Shown one piece after another: positions 1 to 8,967 of a DNA stretch of 64,000 nucleotides. Source of the stretch: Kitasatospora albolonga. Lineage in GTDB: Bacteria > Actinomycetota > Actinomycetes > Streptomycetales > Streptomycetaceae. Each line of letters starts with the position of its first letter. Position 1 is the first letter of the stretch. The notes below the pieces were generated by a model, which did not search any database, had not been told where the DNA came from, and saw nothing but the letters and a program-made list of their open reading frames with translations. The translations under genes and the position numbers were made by a program. Location of the stretch: contig CP020563.1 in assembly GCA_002082585.1 (NCBI GenBank), forward strand, positions 2,102,001 to 2,166,000. Reading direction: 5' to 3'.

Positions 1-2462
1 ACCCCGAAGATGCCCTTCTCCAGGTACGCGGTGAAGAACGACGCCTCCACGTCGTCGCGGGAGAAGCCCCACACCGTCTGGGTCAGGTCGTTGGTGCCGA
101 ACGAGAAGAACTGGGCGGCCTCGGCGATCTGAGCCGCCGTGAGCGCGGCGCGCGGCAGCTCGATCATGGTGCCGATGGTGAGCTTGAGGTCGGTGCCGGT
201 GGCCGCCTGGACCTCGGCGATGACCTGGTCGGCCTCCTCGCGGACGATCTCCAGCTCCTGGACCGTGCCGACGAGCGGGATCATGATCTCGGCGCGCGGG
301 TCGCCCTTGGCGTTCTTGCGGTGGGCGGCGGCCTCAGCGATGGCCCGTACCTGCATGGCGAAGAGACCGGGGATGACGAGCCCGAGGCGCACCCCGCGCA
401 GACCCAGCATCGGGTTCTGCTCGTGCAGCTTGTGCACGGCCTGGAGGAGGCGCAGGTCGTTCTCGTTGGCGTCCTTGCGGGACTCCGCGAGCGCGACGCG
501 CACCGAGAGCTCGGTGATGTCGGGCAGGAACTCGTGGAGCGGCGGGTCGAGCAGCCGTACGGTGACGGGCAGCCCGTCCATCGACTCGAACAGCTCGATG
601 AAGTCGGCCTTCTGGAGCGGCAGGAGGGCGGCCAGCGCGCTCTCGCGCTCGTCGTCGGTGTCCGCCAGGATCAGCTTCTCGACCATCTCGCGGCGCTCAC
701 CGAGGAACATGTGCTCGGTGCGGCACAGCCCGATGCCCTGGGCGCCGAAGCGGCGGGCCCGCAGGGCGTCCTCGGCGTTGTCCGCGTTGGCCCGCACCCG
801 CAGTCGGCGGACCCGGTCCGCGTACGCCATGATCCGGTGCACGGCGGCGACCAGCTCGTCGGCGTCGTCGGCGCCCGCGTGCATCCGGCCCTCGAAGTAC
901 TCGACGACCGGGGAGGGTACGACGGGTACCTCGCCCAGGTAGACCTTGCCGGTGGAGCCGTCGATGGAGACGAGGTCGCCCTCCTCGATCACCTTGCCGC
1001 CGACCGTCATCCGGCGGCGCTTGGTGTCGACCTCCAGGTCCTCGGCGCCGCAGACACAGGTCTTGCCCATGCCGCGCGCCACGACCGCCGCGTGCGAGGT
1101 CTTGCCGCCGCGCGAGGTCAGGATGCCCTCGGCGGCGATCATGCCTTCGAGGTCGTCGGGGTTGGTCTCGCGGCGGATGAGGATGACCTTCTCGCCGGAG
1201 CGGGACCACTTGATCGCGGTGTACGAGTCGAAGACGGCCTTGCCGACGGCGGCACCCGGCGATGCGGCGATGCCCCGGCCGAGCAGCTCGGTCTTCGCCT
1301 CGTCGTCGAAGCGCGGGAACATCAGCTGCGCGAGCTGGGCGCCGTTGACGCGCTGGAGGGCCTCGGCCTCGTCGATCAGCCCCTGGTCCACGAGCTGGGT
1401 GGCGATCCGGAAGGCGGCACCGGCGGTGCGCTTGCCGACCCGGGTCTGGAGCATCCAGAGCTGGCCGCGCTCGATGGTGAACTCGATGTCGCAGAGATCC
1501 TTGTAGTGGTTCTCCAGCGTCTCCATGATGCCCATGAGCTGGTCGTACGACTTCTTGTCGATCGACTCCAGATCGGCGAGCGGCACCGTGTTGCGGATAC
1601 CGGCGACGACGTCCTCGCCCTGCGCGTTCTGGAGGTAGTCGCCGTAGACGCCCTGGTGGCCGCTGGCCGGGTCGCGGGTGAAGGCGACGCCCGTACCGGA
1701 GTCGGGGCCGAGGTTGCCGAAGACCATGGAACAGACGTTGACCGCTGTGCCGAGGTCGCCGGGGATGCGCTCCTGGCGGCGGTAGAGCTTGGCGCGGTCG
1801 GTGTTCCACGAGTCGAAGACCGCGTTTATGGCCAGGTCCATCTGCTCCCGCGCGTCCTGCGGGAACTCGCGTCCGGCCTGGTCCTGGACGATCTTCTTGA
1901 ACTGCTTGACGAGCTTCTTCAGGTCGGCCGCGGCCAGGTCGGTGTCGACCGTGACCTTCTTGGCCGCCTTGGCGTCCTCCAGGGCCTCTTCGAAGAGGTC
2001 GCCGTCGACGCCCAGCACGGTCTTGCCGAACATCTGGATGAGGCGCCGGTAGGAGTCCCAGGCGAAGCGCTCGTCGCCGGACTGGGTGGCGAGGCCGGCC
2101 ACCGAGGCGTCGGAGAGGCCGATGTTGAGGACCGTGTCCATCATGCCGGGCATGGAGAACTTGGCGCCGGAGCGGACGGAGACCAGCAGCGGGTCGTCCG
2201 CCTGGCCGAGCTTCTTGCCCATCCGCTCCTCCAGCGCGGCGAGGTGCGCACTCACCTCGTCGCGGAGGGCCTTCGGCGCCTGCCCGCTCTCCAGGTAGAC
2301 CTTGCACGCCTCGGTGGTGATCGTGAAGCCCGGAGGGACGGGAAGACCGAGGTTGGTCATCTCGGCGAGGTTGGCACCCTTGCCGCCCAGAAGATCCTTC
2401 AGATCCTTGTTGCCCTCGGTGAAGTCGTAGACGAACTTCTGAGGATCTTTGTTTTCCGACAC
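1..2462 (-). CDS. ppdK: pyruvate, phosphate dikinase (3' end outside window)
   Basis: Interconverts pyruvate, ATP and Pi with PEP, AMP and PPi, linking glycolysis and gluconeogenesis in the cytoplasm. About 820 codons are visible of a family length near 880-900; the C-terminal end of the PEP/pyruvate barrel lies beyond position 1. The N-terminus has the nucleotide-binding start GGKGANLAEMTNLGLPVPPG. Near residue 455 the swivelling domain has GGKTSHAAVVARGMGK with the phosphorylated histidine, and the barrel domain follows (GLCRTEHMF, GTNDLTQT). The GTG start at 2462 (VSENKDPQKF) gives the canonical N-terminus. The gene is monocistronic as far as seen, with a repeat-rich 340-base upstream region. 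Confidence 0.97.
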   Translation of the reverse strand, partial: MSENKDPQKFVYDFTEGNKDLKDLLGGKGANLAEMTNLGLPVPPGFTITTEACKVYLESGQAPKALRDEVSAHLAALEERMGKKLGQADDPLLVSVRSGAKFSMPGMMDTVLNIGLSDASVAGLATQSGDERFAWDSYRRLIQMFGKTVLGVDGDLFEEALEDAKAAKKVTVDTDLAAADLKKLVKQFKKIVQDQAGREFPQDAREQMDLAINAVFDSWNTDRAKLYRRQERIPGDLGTAVNVCSMVFGNLGPDSGTGVAFTRDPASGHQGVYGDYLQNAQGEDVVAGIRNTVPLADLESIDKKSYDQLMGIMETLENHYKDLCDIEFTIERGQLWMLQTRVGKRTAGAAFRIATQLVDQGLIDEAEALQRVNGAQLAQLMFPRFDDEAKTELLGRGIAASPGAAVGKAVFDSYTAIKWSRSGEKVILIRRETNPDDLEGMIAAEGILTSRGGKTSHAAVVARGMGKTCVCGAEDLEVDTKRRRMTVGGKVIEEGDLVSIDGSTGKVYLGEVPVVPSPVVEYFEGRMHAGADDADELVAAVHRIMAYADRVRRLRVRANADNAEDALRARRFGAQGIGLCRTEHMFLGERREMVEKLILADTDDERESALAALLPLQKADFIELFESMDGLPVTVRLLDPPLHEFLPDITELSVRVALAESRKDANENDLRLLQAVHKLHEQNPMLGLRGVRLGLVIPGLFAMQVRAIAEAAAHRKNAKGDPRAEIMIPLVGTVQELEIVREEADQVIAEVQAATGTDLKLTIGTMIELPRAALTAAQIAEAAQFFSFGTNDLTQTVWGFSRDDVEASFFTAYLEKGIFG

Positions 2463-2802
2463 GGGTCTCGACTCCTCGAGGACGCGGTGGCTGCCCTGAC
2501 GGCGAGGAACATACCCAGATCGAAGGCGTATGGGTACGTCCACTTGATCGTCATACGGCCGCAACCACCCGTCCGCCAGCAGATCTAAAGATTCGCTCCG
2601 GCACCCGGAGTGCGATCTTCCGTTCAGCTCTTGAAGGCAGCATGGCCATTTCTTGACCCTGGGCTCTCATCTGAGCAGACCCCTTCGCACCTGAGTGCAC
2701 TTCTCGAAGGCTGTTACGTGGCACTGAGTGCCAGGTCTTCCAGAAGTGCAGCCACCGCCAATCCGCTCATCTGAGCGGACCCCCGATCAAGGGTGGCGTG
2801 AA
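2463..2802. other. repeat-rich upstream region of ppdK
   Basis: This 340-base gap between the ppdK start and the end of the HAD gene has no convincing ORF. It holds an 18-base direct repeat differing at one base (CTCATCTGAGCRGACCCC at 2666-2683 and 2766-2783). It also holds a perfect 7-1-7 palindrome TGGCACTGAGTGCCA at 2719-2733 and a related half-site GCACCTGAGTGC near 2688. These are plausible regulator sites for ppdK, but no regulator can be named. Confidence 0.45.
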
Positions 2803-3540
2803 TCACGCTGGTTTCGGACCCTGGATTTCAGGATTCGGACGCCTCAGGCAGTCGCTCAGCACCCCGAGGTCCACCTCTTCCAGGCTACGGGCGAACGTCC
2901 GCCCCCGCCCGGGGGCCACCGGCAGCAGCGACGGGACCACCAGCACCGCGCACCCCGCCGCGTCGGCGGAGGCGGTGCCGTCCGGGGAGTCCTCCACCGC
3001 CACGCACGCCGAGGGCTCCGCCGCGAACCGCTCGGCCGCCGCCCGGTAGGGGTCCGGATGCGGCTTGGTCCGTACGGTGTCGTCGGCCGACAGCGTGAAG
3101 GCGAAGTCCACCCCGGCCAGCGATCCGGCCACCACCGCGTCCACCACACTGCGCGGCGAGGCGCTGACCAGGGCGAACGGCACTCCGGCGCCCTCCAGCG
3201 AGGCCAGCAGGGCGGCAGCGCCGGGGCGCAGCGGGGCGCCCGCGTCGACCTTCCGGAAGAAGGAGTCGGTCAGCTCGGCGGCGGTGCGCGCCAGCGCGGC
3301 GGCCCGGTCGTCGGCGGCGGTGCCGGGAAGGGCCGAGGAGTCGCCGCCCGTGACCTCGATCAGATGAGCGGCGGTGTCGGCGACGGCCCGGCCGACGACC
3401 TCGGGAGCGTCCGCGTCGGTCAGCCGGTGGCCGAGCCCGGCCGCGACCTCGCGGGCCGTCTCCCACCAGAGCACCTCGGTGTCGACGAGGGTGCCGTCCA
3501 TGTCGAAGAGGACGGCGGCGGGGGCTGCGGGGGTCTTCAC
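2803..3540 (-). CDS. HAD-superfamily phosphatase (beta-PGM-like)
   Basis: A 245-residue haloacid-dehalogenase fold hydrolase. Motif I is DMDGTLVDTE at residues 14-23, with the nucleophile and acid/base aspartates present. An alpha-helical cap follows, then the SASPR motif II region, and KPHPDPY (motif III lysine) before VAVEDSPDG (motif IV). It resembles beta-phosphoglucomutase or phosphosugar phosphatases rather than phosphonoacetaldehyde hydrolase. Its start overlaps the ATPase stop by 4 bases, so it is translationally coupled as the last gene of the importer operon and probably acts on the imported compound. The substrate is unknown. Confidence 0.9.
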   Translation of the reverse strand: MKTPAAPAAVLFDMDGTLVDTEVLWWETAREVAAGLGHRLTDADAPEVVGRAVADTAAHLIEVTGGDSSALPGTAADDRAAALARTAAELTDSFFRKVDAGAPLRPGAAALLASLEGAGVPFALVSASPRSVVDAVVAGSLAGVDFAFTLSADDTVRTKPHPDPYRAAAERFAAEPSACVAVEDSPDGTASADAAGCAVLVVPSLLPVAPGRGRTFARSLEEVDLGVLSDCLRRPNPEIQGPKPA

Positions 3541-4700
3541 GCGTCCACCTTCTCGTCGGAGGCCGCCGCTTCCGGCGCCGTCGTCTCCCGTACGGGCACG
3601 ACGAGCACCGGACGGCGGACCGGGGTGACCCGGGCCCGTACGCCGGGAGCCAGCTCGGTGGCGTCCCGGGAGGCGAGGTCGGCCTTGACCGCGACGCCGT
3701 CCGGAAGGTCGAGCAGGACCCGGGTGACCGAGCCGAGGAAGGAGGCGGAGACGACCGTGGCGGTGCCCTCCGGGTCGGCGGTGACGCCGATGCTCTCGGG
3801 CCGGATGAGGACGTCGACCGCGCCCCGGCCCGCGGGAACGTCACCGTCGACCGGCAGCGAGGCGCCCGCGACGGCCACCGAACCGTCGCCGGTCAGCTGC
3901 CCGGGCACCCGGTTCATGGTGCCGACGAACTCCGCGACGAACGGGGTGGCGGGGCGCTCGTACAGCTCGGCCGGGGGCGCACACTGCTCCAGACGGCCCG
4001 CGTTGAGGACGGCGACCCGGTCGGCCATGGAGAGCGCCTCCTCCTGGTCGTGGGTGACGAAGATCGTGGTGATCCCCAGCGCCAGCTGGAGGCGGCGGAT
4101 CTCCTCGCGGAGGGTGAGCCGGACCTTGGCATCGAGTGCCGAGAGCGGCTCGTCCAGGAGCAGGACCCGGGGGCGCAGGGCGAGGGCGCGGGCCAGGGCG
4201 ACGCGCTGCTGCTGGCCGCCGGACATCTGGTGCGGGAAGCGGTCGCCGTGGGCGGGCAGCCCGACGAGTTCCAGCAGCTCGTTGGCGGAGGCGTGCCGTT
4301 CGGCGGTGGCGACGCCGCGCATCCGGGGGCCGAAGGCCACGTTGTCGCGGGCGTTGAGGTGCGGGAAGAGGCTGTAGGACTGGAAGACCATGCCCGCGTC
4401 GCGCCGGTTGGCGGGGACGGGGGTGATGTCCTCGCCGTCGACCAGGACCTCGCCGGAGTCGGGCTGCTCGAACCCGGCAAGGACCCGCAGCGCGGTGGTC
4501 TTGCCGCAGCCGGAGGGGCCGAGGAGGGCGAGGAGCTCGCCGGGTTCGGCGGTGAGGTCGAGGCCGTCGAGGGCGACGGTGGGGCCGAACGCCCGGCGCA
4601 GGGAGCGGAACTCCACCCGGGCTCCGGTGACGTCCCGTCCCCCTGGCGCGGCGGCTTCGGCCGGCTCGGGACGTGGGGCGGCGGTGGGCAGGGCTGACAT
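3537..4700 (-). CDS. ABC importer ATP-binding protein (PotA/FbpC type)
   Basis: The ATPase that energises the importer encoded upstream, acting at the cytoplasmic face of the membrane. 387 residues. The Walker A GPSGCGKTT is near residue 60, followed by the Q-loop (VFQSYSLFPHL), the signature MSGGQQQRVALARAL, the Walker B LLLDEPLSALD and the H-loop FVTHDQEEA. The roughly 130-residue C-terminal extension is a TOBE/OB regulatory domain, typical of the iron, polyamine and 2-aminoethylphosphonate importers. It is 6 bases downstream of the second permease gene and overlaps the HAD gene by 4 bases. Confidence 0.95.
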   Translation of the reverse strand: MSALPTAAPRPEPAEAAAPGGRDVTGARVEFRSLRRAFGPTVALDGLDLTAEPGELLALLGPSGCGKTTALRVLAGFEQPDSGEVLVDGEDITPVPANRRDAGMVFQSYSLFPHLNARDNVAFGPRMRGVATAERHASANELLELVGLPAHGDRFPHQMSGGQQQRVALARALALRPRVLLLDEPLSALDAKVRLTLREEIRRLQLALGITTIFVTHDQEEALSMADRVAVLNAGRLEQCAPPAELYERPATPFVAEFVGTMNRVPGQLTGDGSVAVAGASLPVDGDVPAGRGAVDVLIRPESIGVTADPEGTATVVSASFLGSVTRVLLDLPDGVAVKADLASRDATELAPGVRARVTPVRRPVLVVPVRETTAPEAAASDEKVDA

Positions 4701-4706
4701 GGGTGG

Positions 4707-5714
4707 CTACTCCTTGCCGGGTACGGGGATGGGGGCGGCGGCCGGGGTGGTGGCGGCCGGAAGCGCGGAGGCTCCGACGGCCGGGGTCGCGGAGGCTGCG
4801 GCGGGAATCGCGGCGGCTCCAGCGGCTCCGGCGGGAATCGCTCCTGCGGAGGCCGGGGCGGAGGGCCCGGTTCCGGCGCGCGAGAGGATGAGCAGCAGGG
4901 CCCAGGTGATGAGGAGCGAGAGCAGCGAGACCGCGACCGACATCCGGGCCTCGGCGCCGGAGACGGAGACGATCCACACCGCGAAGGGCCGGAAGCCCAA
5001 CAGCGAGGCGACGGTGTACTCACCGAGCACCAGCGCCAGGGTGAGGAAGGAGGCCCCGGCGAGCGAGGAGCGCAGGTTGGGCAGGATGACGCTCACGATC
5101 ACCTGCAACCGGCTCGCCCCGCAGTTCCGGGCCGCCTCCACCAGCGTGGGCACGTCGACGGCGCGCAGCCCCGCGTCCAGCGAGCGGTGCACGAACGGCA
5201 GCGCCAGCACGGTGTAGGCGAGGACCAGCACCACCGGGAACGACTCGTTCTGCACGGCCAGGAAGGTCTGGTAGAGCGGGGTGCGCGAGAAGTGGTCGGG
5301 CCCCCAGCGCAGCACGGTGGCGATCCCGGTGACCAGGGCGATCGGCGGCACCACCAGCGGCATCATGCAGACGATCTCCACGACGGCCCGCAGCCGGGGC
5401 GGCCCGAGCCGCACCGCGACGAGCGCGGGGACGACGAGCAGCAGGGCGAGCGCGATGGTGGCGGCGGCGAGGGAGAGCGAGAGAAAGAGGCTCTCGGTGA
5501 AGCCGTCGGCCGACAGGATGCCGCTGTACGCCTCGAAGGTGAGGCCCTGGTTCGGTACGTGGACCGTGAAGACGAACGAGGAGAGCAGCGGGGTGATGAA
5601 GTAGAGCCCGGCGACGGCCAGGACGGCCCCGCGCCAGTAGCGCGGGCGCGTGCGGCGGGGCGCCTTCACCGGGGCGGCGGCCTCAGGGCGCGCAGTGGTC
5701 GTCAGTGCAGCCAT
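4707..5714 (-). CDS. ABC importer permease, second subunit
   Basis: 335-residue inner-membrane permease with six predicted hydrophobic segments and the EAA-like coupling loop (EAARNCGASRLQVIVSVILP). It pairs with the permease encoded just upstream. The ATG at 5714 (MAALTTTARP) overlaps the preceding permease stop by 13 bases and is preferred to a longer upstream start. The C-terminal 50 residues are an Ala/Pro/Gly-rich cytoplasmic tail (ATTPAAAPIPVPG) unlike the rest of the protein. It is a low-complexity extension that many family members lack. Confidence 0.92.
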   Translation of the reverse strand: MAALTTTARPEAAAPVKAPRRTRPRYWRGAVLAVAGLYFITPLLSSFVFTVHVPNQGLTFEAYSGILSADGFTESLFLSLSLAAATIALALLLVVPALVAVRLGPPRLRAVVEIVCMMPLVVPPIALVTGIATVLRWGPDHFSRTPLYQTFLAVQNESFPVVLVLAYTVLALPFVHRSLDAGLRAVDVPTLVEAARNCGASRLQVIVSVILPNLRSSLAGASFLTLALVLGEYTVASLLGFRPFAVWIVSVSGAEARMSVAVSLLSLLITWALLLILSRAGTGPSAPASAGAIPAGAAGAAAIPAAASATPAVGASALPAATTPAAAPIPVPGKE

Positions 5715-6619
5715 CGGGAGCTCCGTCGCTGGAGGGGCAGATAGACCGCCATCACCAGTCCGGCGATCACGATCATGTCGAGGCTCAGCGCCAGGGCCAC
5801 GTTCTCCTGGCCGACCAGGACGTTCCCGGAGAGGGCGTCGGCGATCTTCAGGGTGACCAGCGGGACGGAGCCGCCGACGAGGGCGGCGGCCGTGGCGTGC
5901 GCGGCGAAGGCGCTGCCGAAGAGGAGGACGAACCCGCCGAGCAGCGAGGGCGCGAGCACCGGCAGTCCGACGTGGCGCCAGTACTGCCAGGCGGTGGCGC
6001 CGTTGTTGCGGGCGGCCTCGCGCCACTGGGGGCGCAGTCCGTCCAGCGCGGGGACGACGACGATCACCATGAGCGGGATGAGGAAGTAGAGGTAGATGAC
6101 GGTGAGTCCGGTGAAGGAGTAGAGGTTCCAGCCGAGCGCGTCCAGGTGGCCGATCTGCGTGACCACACCGGAGATACCGAGGGTGGCGACGAAGGCGAAG
6201 GCCAGCGGGATGCCGCCGAAGTTGGCGAGCACCCCGGAGGCGGTGAGCACGGCCCCGCGCAGCGCGCCGCGCCGGGAGGTGACGACGGCCTGGGCGATCA
6301 GCACGCCGAACACGGTGGCGATGGCGGCGGTCAGCGCGGAGAGCTCGACGCTCCCGGTGAGGGAGGTGAGGTAGGGGCCCTGGAGCGAGCGCTGGAGGTG
6401 TTCGCCGGTGAGCTCGGTGGTGCCGGAGGCCGGGTCGGTACGGGTGACGGCCCCGTACAGCAGGGCACCGGCGGGCAGTCCGAAGCAGAGCCCGGCGAAG
6501 ACGAGCAGCGGGAGCGCGCCGAGCCAGGCGCGGGGCGGCCGGCGGCGGCGCGTGCGGCCGCCGGCCTTCACAGGCGCCGCCCCGGGTCCCGGGGCGGCGG
6601 TCGGGTGGGAAGGGGTCAT
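5702..6619 (-). CDS. ABC importer permease, first subunit
   Basis: 305-residue membrane permease of the PotB/FbpB class. A basic N-terminus (GGRTRRRRPPRAW) precedes the first transmembrane segment, and the EAA motif EAARNNGATAWQYWRHVGLP marks the ATPase contact loop. The ATG at 6619 shares its A with the TGA stop of the lipoprotein gene (TGATG), showing translational coupling. The gene order lipoprotein, permease, permease, ATPase, HAD is that of a single operon on the minus strand. Confidence 0.93.
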   Translation of the reverse strand: MTPSHPTAAPGPGAAPVKAGGRTRRRRPPRAWLGALPLLVFAGLCFGLPAGALLYGAVTRTDPASGTTELTGEHLQRSLQGPYLTSLTGSVELSALTAAIATVFGVLIAQAVVTSRRGALRGAVLTASGVLANFGGIPLAFAFVATLGISGVVTQIGHLDALGWNLYSFTGLTVIYLYFLIPLMVIVVVPALDGLRPQWREAARNNGATAWQYWRHVGLPVLAPSLLGGFVLLFGSAFAAHATAAALVGGSVPLVTLKIADALSGNVLVGQENVALALSLDMIVIAGLVMAVYLPLQRRSSRWLH

Positions 6620-7797
6620 CAGGAGACGGCCTTGTCCCAGTTCTCGGAGAGCGTGGTGTTGGCCTTGTCGAGCTCCTCGGAGGAGGGGAACGTCGGCGTG
6701 CCCTCGACGGCGGGGAGCTTGGCGACGAAGGTCTTGTCGACCGTCCCGTCCTCGGTCATGGCGGGCAGCAGCACCGGGCGGGCGTACCCCTTGAGCCAGA
6801 GGTTCTGGCCCTCGGTGCTGTACAGGTACTCCATCCACAGCCGGGCGGCGGCCGGGTGCGGGGCGTCCTTGTTGATGGCCTGCGAGTAGAACTGGGCGTA
6901 GACGCCGTCCTTCGGTACGGAGACCTTCCAGTCGACGCCCTTGCCCTTGAACTGGTCGGCGTACCCGGCGTTCAGGTAGTCCCAGTCGATGCTGATGGGC
7001 GTCTCGCCCTTCTCGACGGTCGCCGGGGTGGACTCGACGGGGATGAAGTTGCCGCTCTTCTTCAGCTTGCCGAAGAAGTCGATGCCGGGCTGGATGTCCC
7101 CGAAGGAGCCCTTGTTGGCGAGGGCCGCCGCGTAGACGCCGCCGAAGGCCGAGCCGGACTTGGTCGGGTTGCCGTTGAGGGCGACCTTGCCCTTGTACTC
7201 GGGCTTCAGCAGGTCGGCGAAGGTCTCGGGGCAGTTCTTGATACGGGCGGCGTCGCAGCCGATGGAGACGTACCCGCCGTAGTCGTTGTACCAGCGGCCG
7301 TCCGCGTCCTTCTGGCTGTCGGGGATCTTGTCCCAGGCGGTGACCTTGTACGGGGCGAAGAGGTTCTCGGCGGCACCGCTGCGGGCGAAGGCGATGCCGA
7401 GGTCGAGGACGTCGGGGGCGCGCTTCTGGCCCTTGCGGGACTTGACGGCGGCTATCTCGTCGGAGCTGGAGGCGTCGGGGGTCTCGCTCTTGATCTTGAT
7501 CTTGTACTTGGCCTGGAAGCTCTTGATGATCTCGCCGTAGTTCGCCCAGTCCGGCGGCAGGGCGATCACGTTGAGCTCGCCCTCCTTCTCGGCGGCGGCG
7601 ACCAGCTCGTCGAACCCGCCGAAGTCGGCGGCCGAGGTGGCCTCGGTGAACTTCACGCCCTTCGCCCCGGTCTCGGCCTTCTCCTCGGGCGCGGCACCAC
7701 AGGCGGTGAGGGCGGTGAGGGCCGCGGTGGAGAGGGCGAGGGCGGCGACGGCACGGCTGTTGGCGCGGATACGGGGGCGGGGTCGGGCTCTGCGCAC
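6619..7797 (-). CDS. ABC importer substrate-binding lipoprotein
   Basis: Extracellular solute receptor of the importer. The N-terminus is strongly basic (RRARPRPRIR), followed by a hydrophobic stretch and the lipobox LTAC, so the mature protein is lipid-anchored at that cysteine. The body resembles the PotD/FbpA-type periplasmic-binding fold (ELNVIALPPDWANYGEI near the start of the mature domain). The GTG start at 7797 is chosen because GGGAG lies 7 bases upstream; longer starts at 7839 or 7851 would run into the operator-like palindrome. Related streptomycete operons are often annotated as 2-aminoethylphosphonate importers; polyamine or iron are alternatives. The ligand is not decidable from sequence. 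Confidence 0.9.
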   Translation of the reverse strand: MRRARPRPRIRANSRAVAALALSTAALTALTACGAAPEEKAETGAKGVKFTEATSAADFGGFDELVAAAEKEGELNVIALPPDWANYGEIIKSFQAKYKIKIKSETPDASSSDEIAAVKSRKGQKRAPDVLDLGIAFARSGAAENLFAPYKVTAWDKIPDSQKDADGRWYNDYGGYVSIGCDAARIKNCPETFADLLKPEYKGKVALNGNPTKSGSAFGGVYAAALANKGSFGDIQPGIDFFGKLKKSGNFIPVESTPATVEKGETPISIDWDYLNAGYADQFKGKGVDWKVSVPKDGVYAQFYSQAINKDAPHPAAARLWMEYLYSTEGQNLWLKGYARPVLLPAMTEDGTVDKTFVAKLPAVEGTPTFPSSEELDKANTTLSENWDKAVS

Positions 7798-7830
7798 GGT
7801 AGGTCTCCCAGAAGCGAAGCGTGAGGGCCA

Positions 7831-7844
7831 CTTGTTCATACAAG
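7831..7844. promoter_or_regulatory. HutC/GntR-like operator palindrome
   Basis: CTTGT-TCAT-ACAAG is a perfect 5-base inverted repeat, read CTTGTATGAACAAG on the minus strand. It lies 34 bases upstream of the lipoprotein start and within the divergent region shared with the GntR gene. The HutC subfamily recognises sites of the CTTGTATnTACAAG kind (recalled, not searched). It is therefore a good candidate operator for the adjacent regulator. Confidence 0.5.
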
Positions 7845-8107
7845 CTGGCACCAGTTCGCCCGGGCCAGGTGTCGGGAAAGTTAACGTCCCATGTCCAGTG
7901 CCACAAGAGGGCAGGAAGAGGAAAGCCCACTATTCAGGGGTTGTGGTAGATAACGACCTTGCATCGAAACGTGTCACGCCGACGCTAGAGTGAGCGGCAG
8001 GACCGTCACCGACGAGCGGACCTGTACACAACGCACGGTTCACATGGGTCGCGGTCCGCCGGACGGCCGGGCCTGGGCACCGAGCATGAACGCCGAGGGG
8101 GAGACGC

Positions 8108-8863
8108 GTGGGCGCTACGCGCTACCGGGAGATCGCCGAGTCGCTGCGGCACGCCATCCGCACCGGCACCTACCCGCTCGGCTCCCGCCTCCCGTCCGAG
8201 AGCGACCTCGCCACCCGCTGGGAGGTCTCACGCGGCACGGTCCGCCAGGCGGTGGCGCTGCTGGCCTCCGAGGGCCTGATCGGCTCCCGGCAAGGGGCGC
8301 GCAGGGTGGTCCTCCGCCAGGAGCGCCGCCAGAGCTTCCAGCAGCTCAACAGCTTCGCGCAGTGGGCGCAGGCGATGGGGTGCGAGGTCACCAGCCGCAT
8401 CCTGACCCGCACCCTGCGCCCGGCGACCGACGAGGAGGCGGAGCGCCTGGACACCGACCCGGGCACCGAGATCCTTTACGTCCTGCGCCTGCGCCACCTG
8501 GACGGCGAGCCGGTGATGGTCGAGCGGACGGTGTACGCGGACTGGGTGGCCCCGGCGGTCCTGGAGCTGCCGGAGGACTGCGTCTCGATCATGGACAGCA
8601 TCGCGGAGCGGGCGGACATCGTCGCGCACTACGGCGAGCACCTGATCGACGCGGTCGCGGCCGGGAGCGAGGACGCCCGCCTCCTCCAGATCCGCCGCGC
8701 CAGCCCGCTGCTGCGCCAGCGCCATCTGTCGTACACGGCGGCGGGCCGGGCCATCGAGTGGACGGACGACCGCTACCGGGCGGGCAGCGTGGTCTTCAAC
8801 GTGATGAACTCCGCGGCGGCGGCCCCACTGGAACGGCGGGCGGGGCCGGACGTGACGGGCTGA
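8108..8863 (+). CDS. GntR-family regulator, HutC subfamily
   Basis: 251-residue transcription factor. The N-terminal winged helix-turn-helix (residues 5-70) contains the family hallmark LPSESDLATRWEVSRGTVRQA. The C-terminal UTRA ligand domain (about 90-235) has the usual ERTVYADWVAP and AIEWTDDRYRAG elements. The GTG start at 8108 follows GGGGGAG. It is divergent from the importer operon across 310 bases, so it most likely represses that operon and releases on binding the transported compound or a derivative. Confidence 0.94.
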   Translation: MGATRYREIAESLRHAIRTGTYPLGSRLPSESDLATRWEVSRGTVRQAVALLASEGLIGSRQGARRVVLRQERRQSFQQLNSFAQWAQAMGCEVTSRILTRTLRPATDEEAERLDTDPGTEILYVLRLRHLDGEPVMVERTVYADWVAPAVLELPEDCVSIMDSIAERADIVAHYGEHLIDAVAAGSEDARLLQIRRASPLLRQRHLSYTAAGRAIEWTDDRYRAGSVVFNVMNSAAAAPLERRAGPDVTG

Positions 8864-8922
8864 GCGGTAGCGGTACGGGGGCGGGGTTTCTCCGGCCTGT
8901 ACGTGTGCGGAGGCGGAGCTCC

Positions 8923-8948
8923 CCGGTCCCGTACGCGTACGGAACCGG
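8923..8948. terminator. possible bidirectional terminator
   Basis: A near-perfect palindrome (13-base arms, one mismatch, no loop) between the convergent ends of the GntR gene and dusB. There is no T-run, as is common in streptomycetes. A hairpin without an unpaired loop would open at its tip, so this is a weak call. Confidence 0.4.
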
Positions 8949-8967
8949 CCCCCGTTCCCGTACGGCA

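Noticed and set aside
321..2588. 755-codon plus-strand ORF across ppdK
   Set aside because: It mirrors the ppdK gene on the opposite strand. High-GC DNA leaves long antisense frames open. Its peptide is a run of Val/Ala/Asp/Leu without any domain.
5702..7930. 742-codon extension upstream of the first permease
   Set aside because: Only the last 305 residues are the permease; the first part is an out-of-frame reading of the lipoprotein gene.
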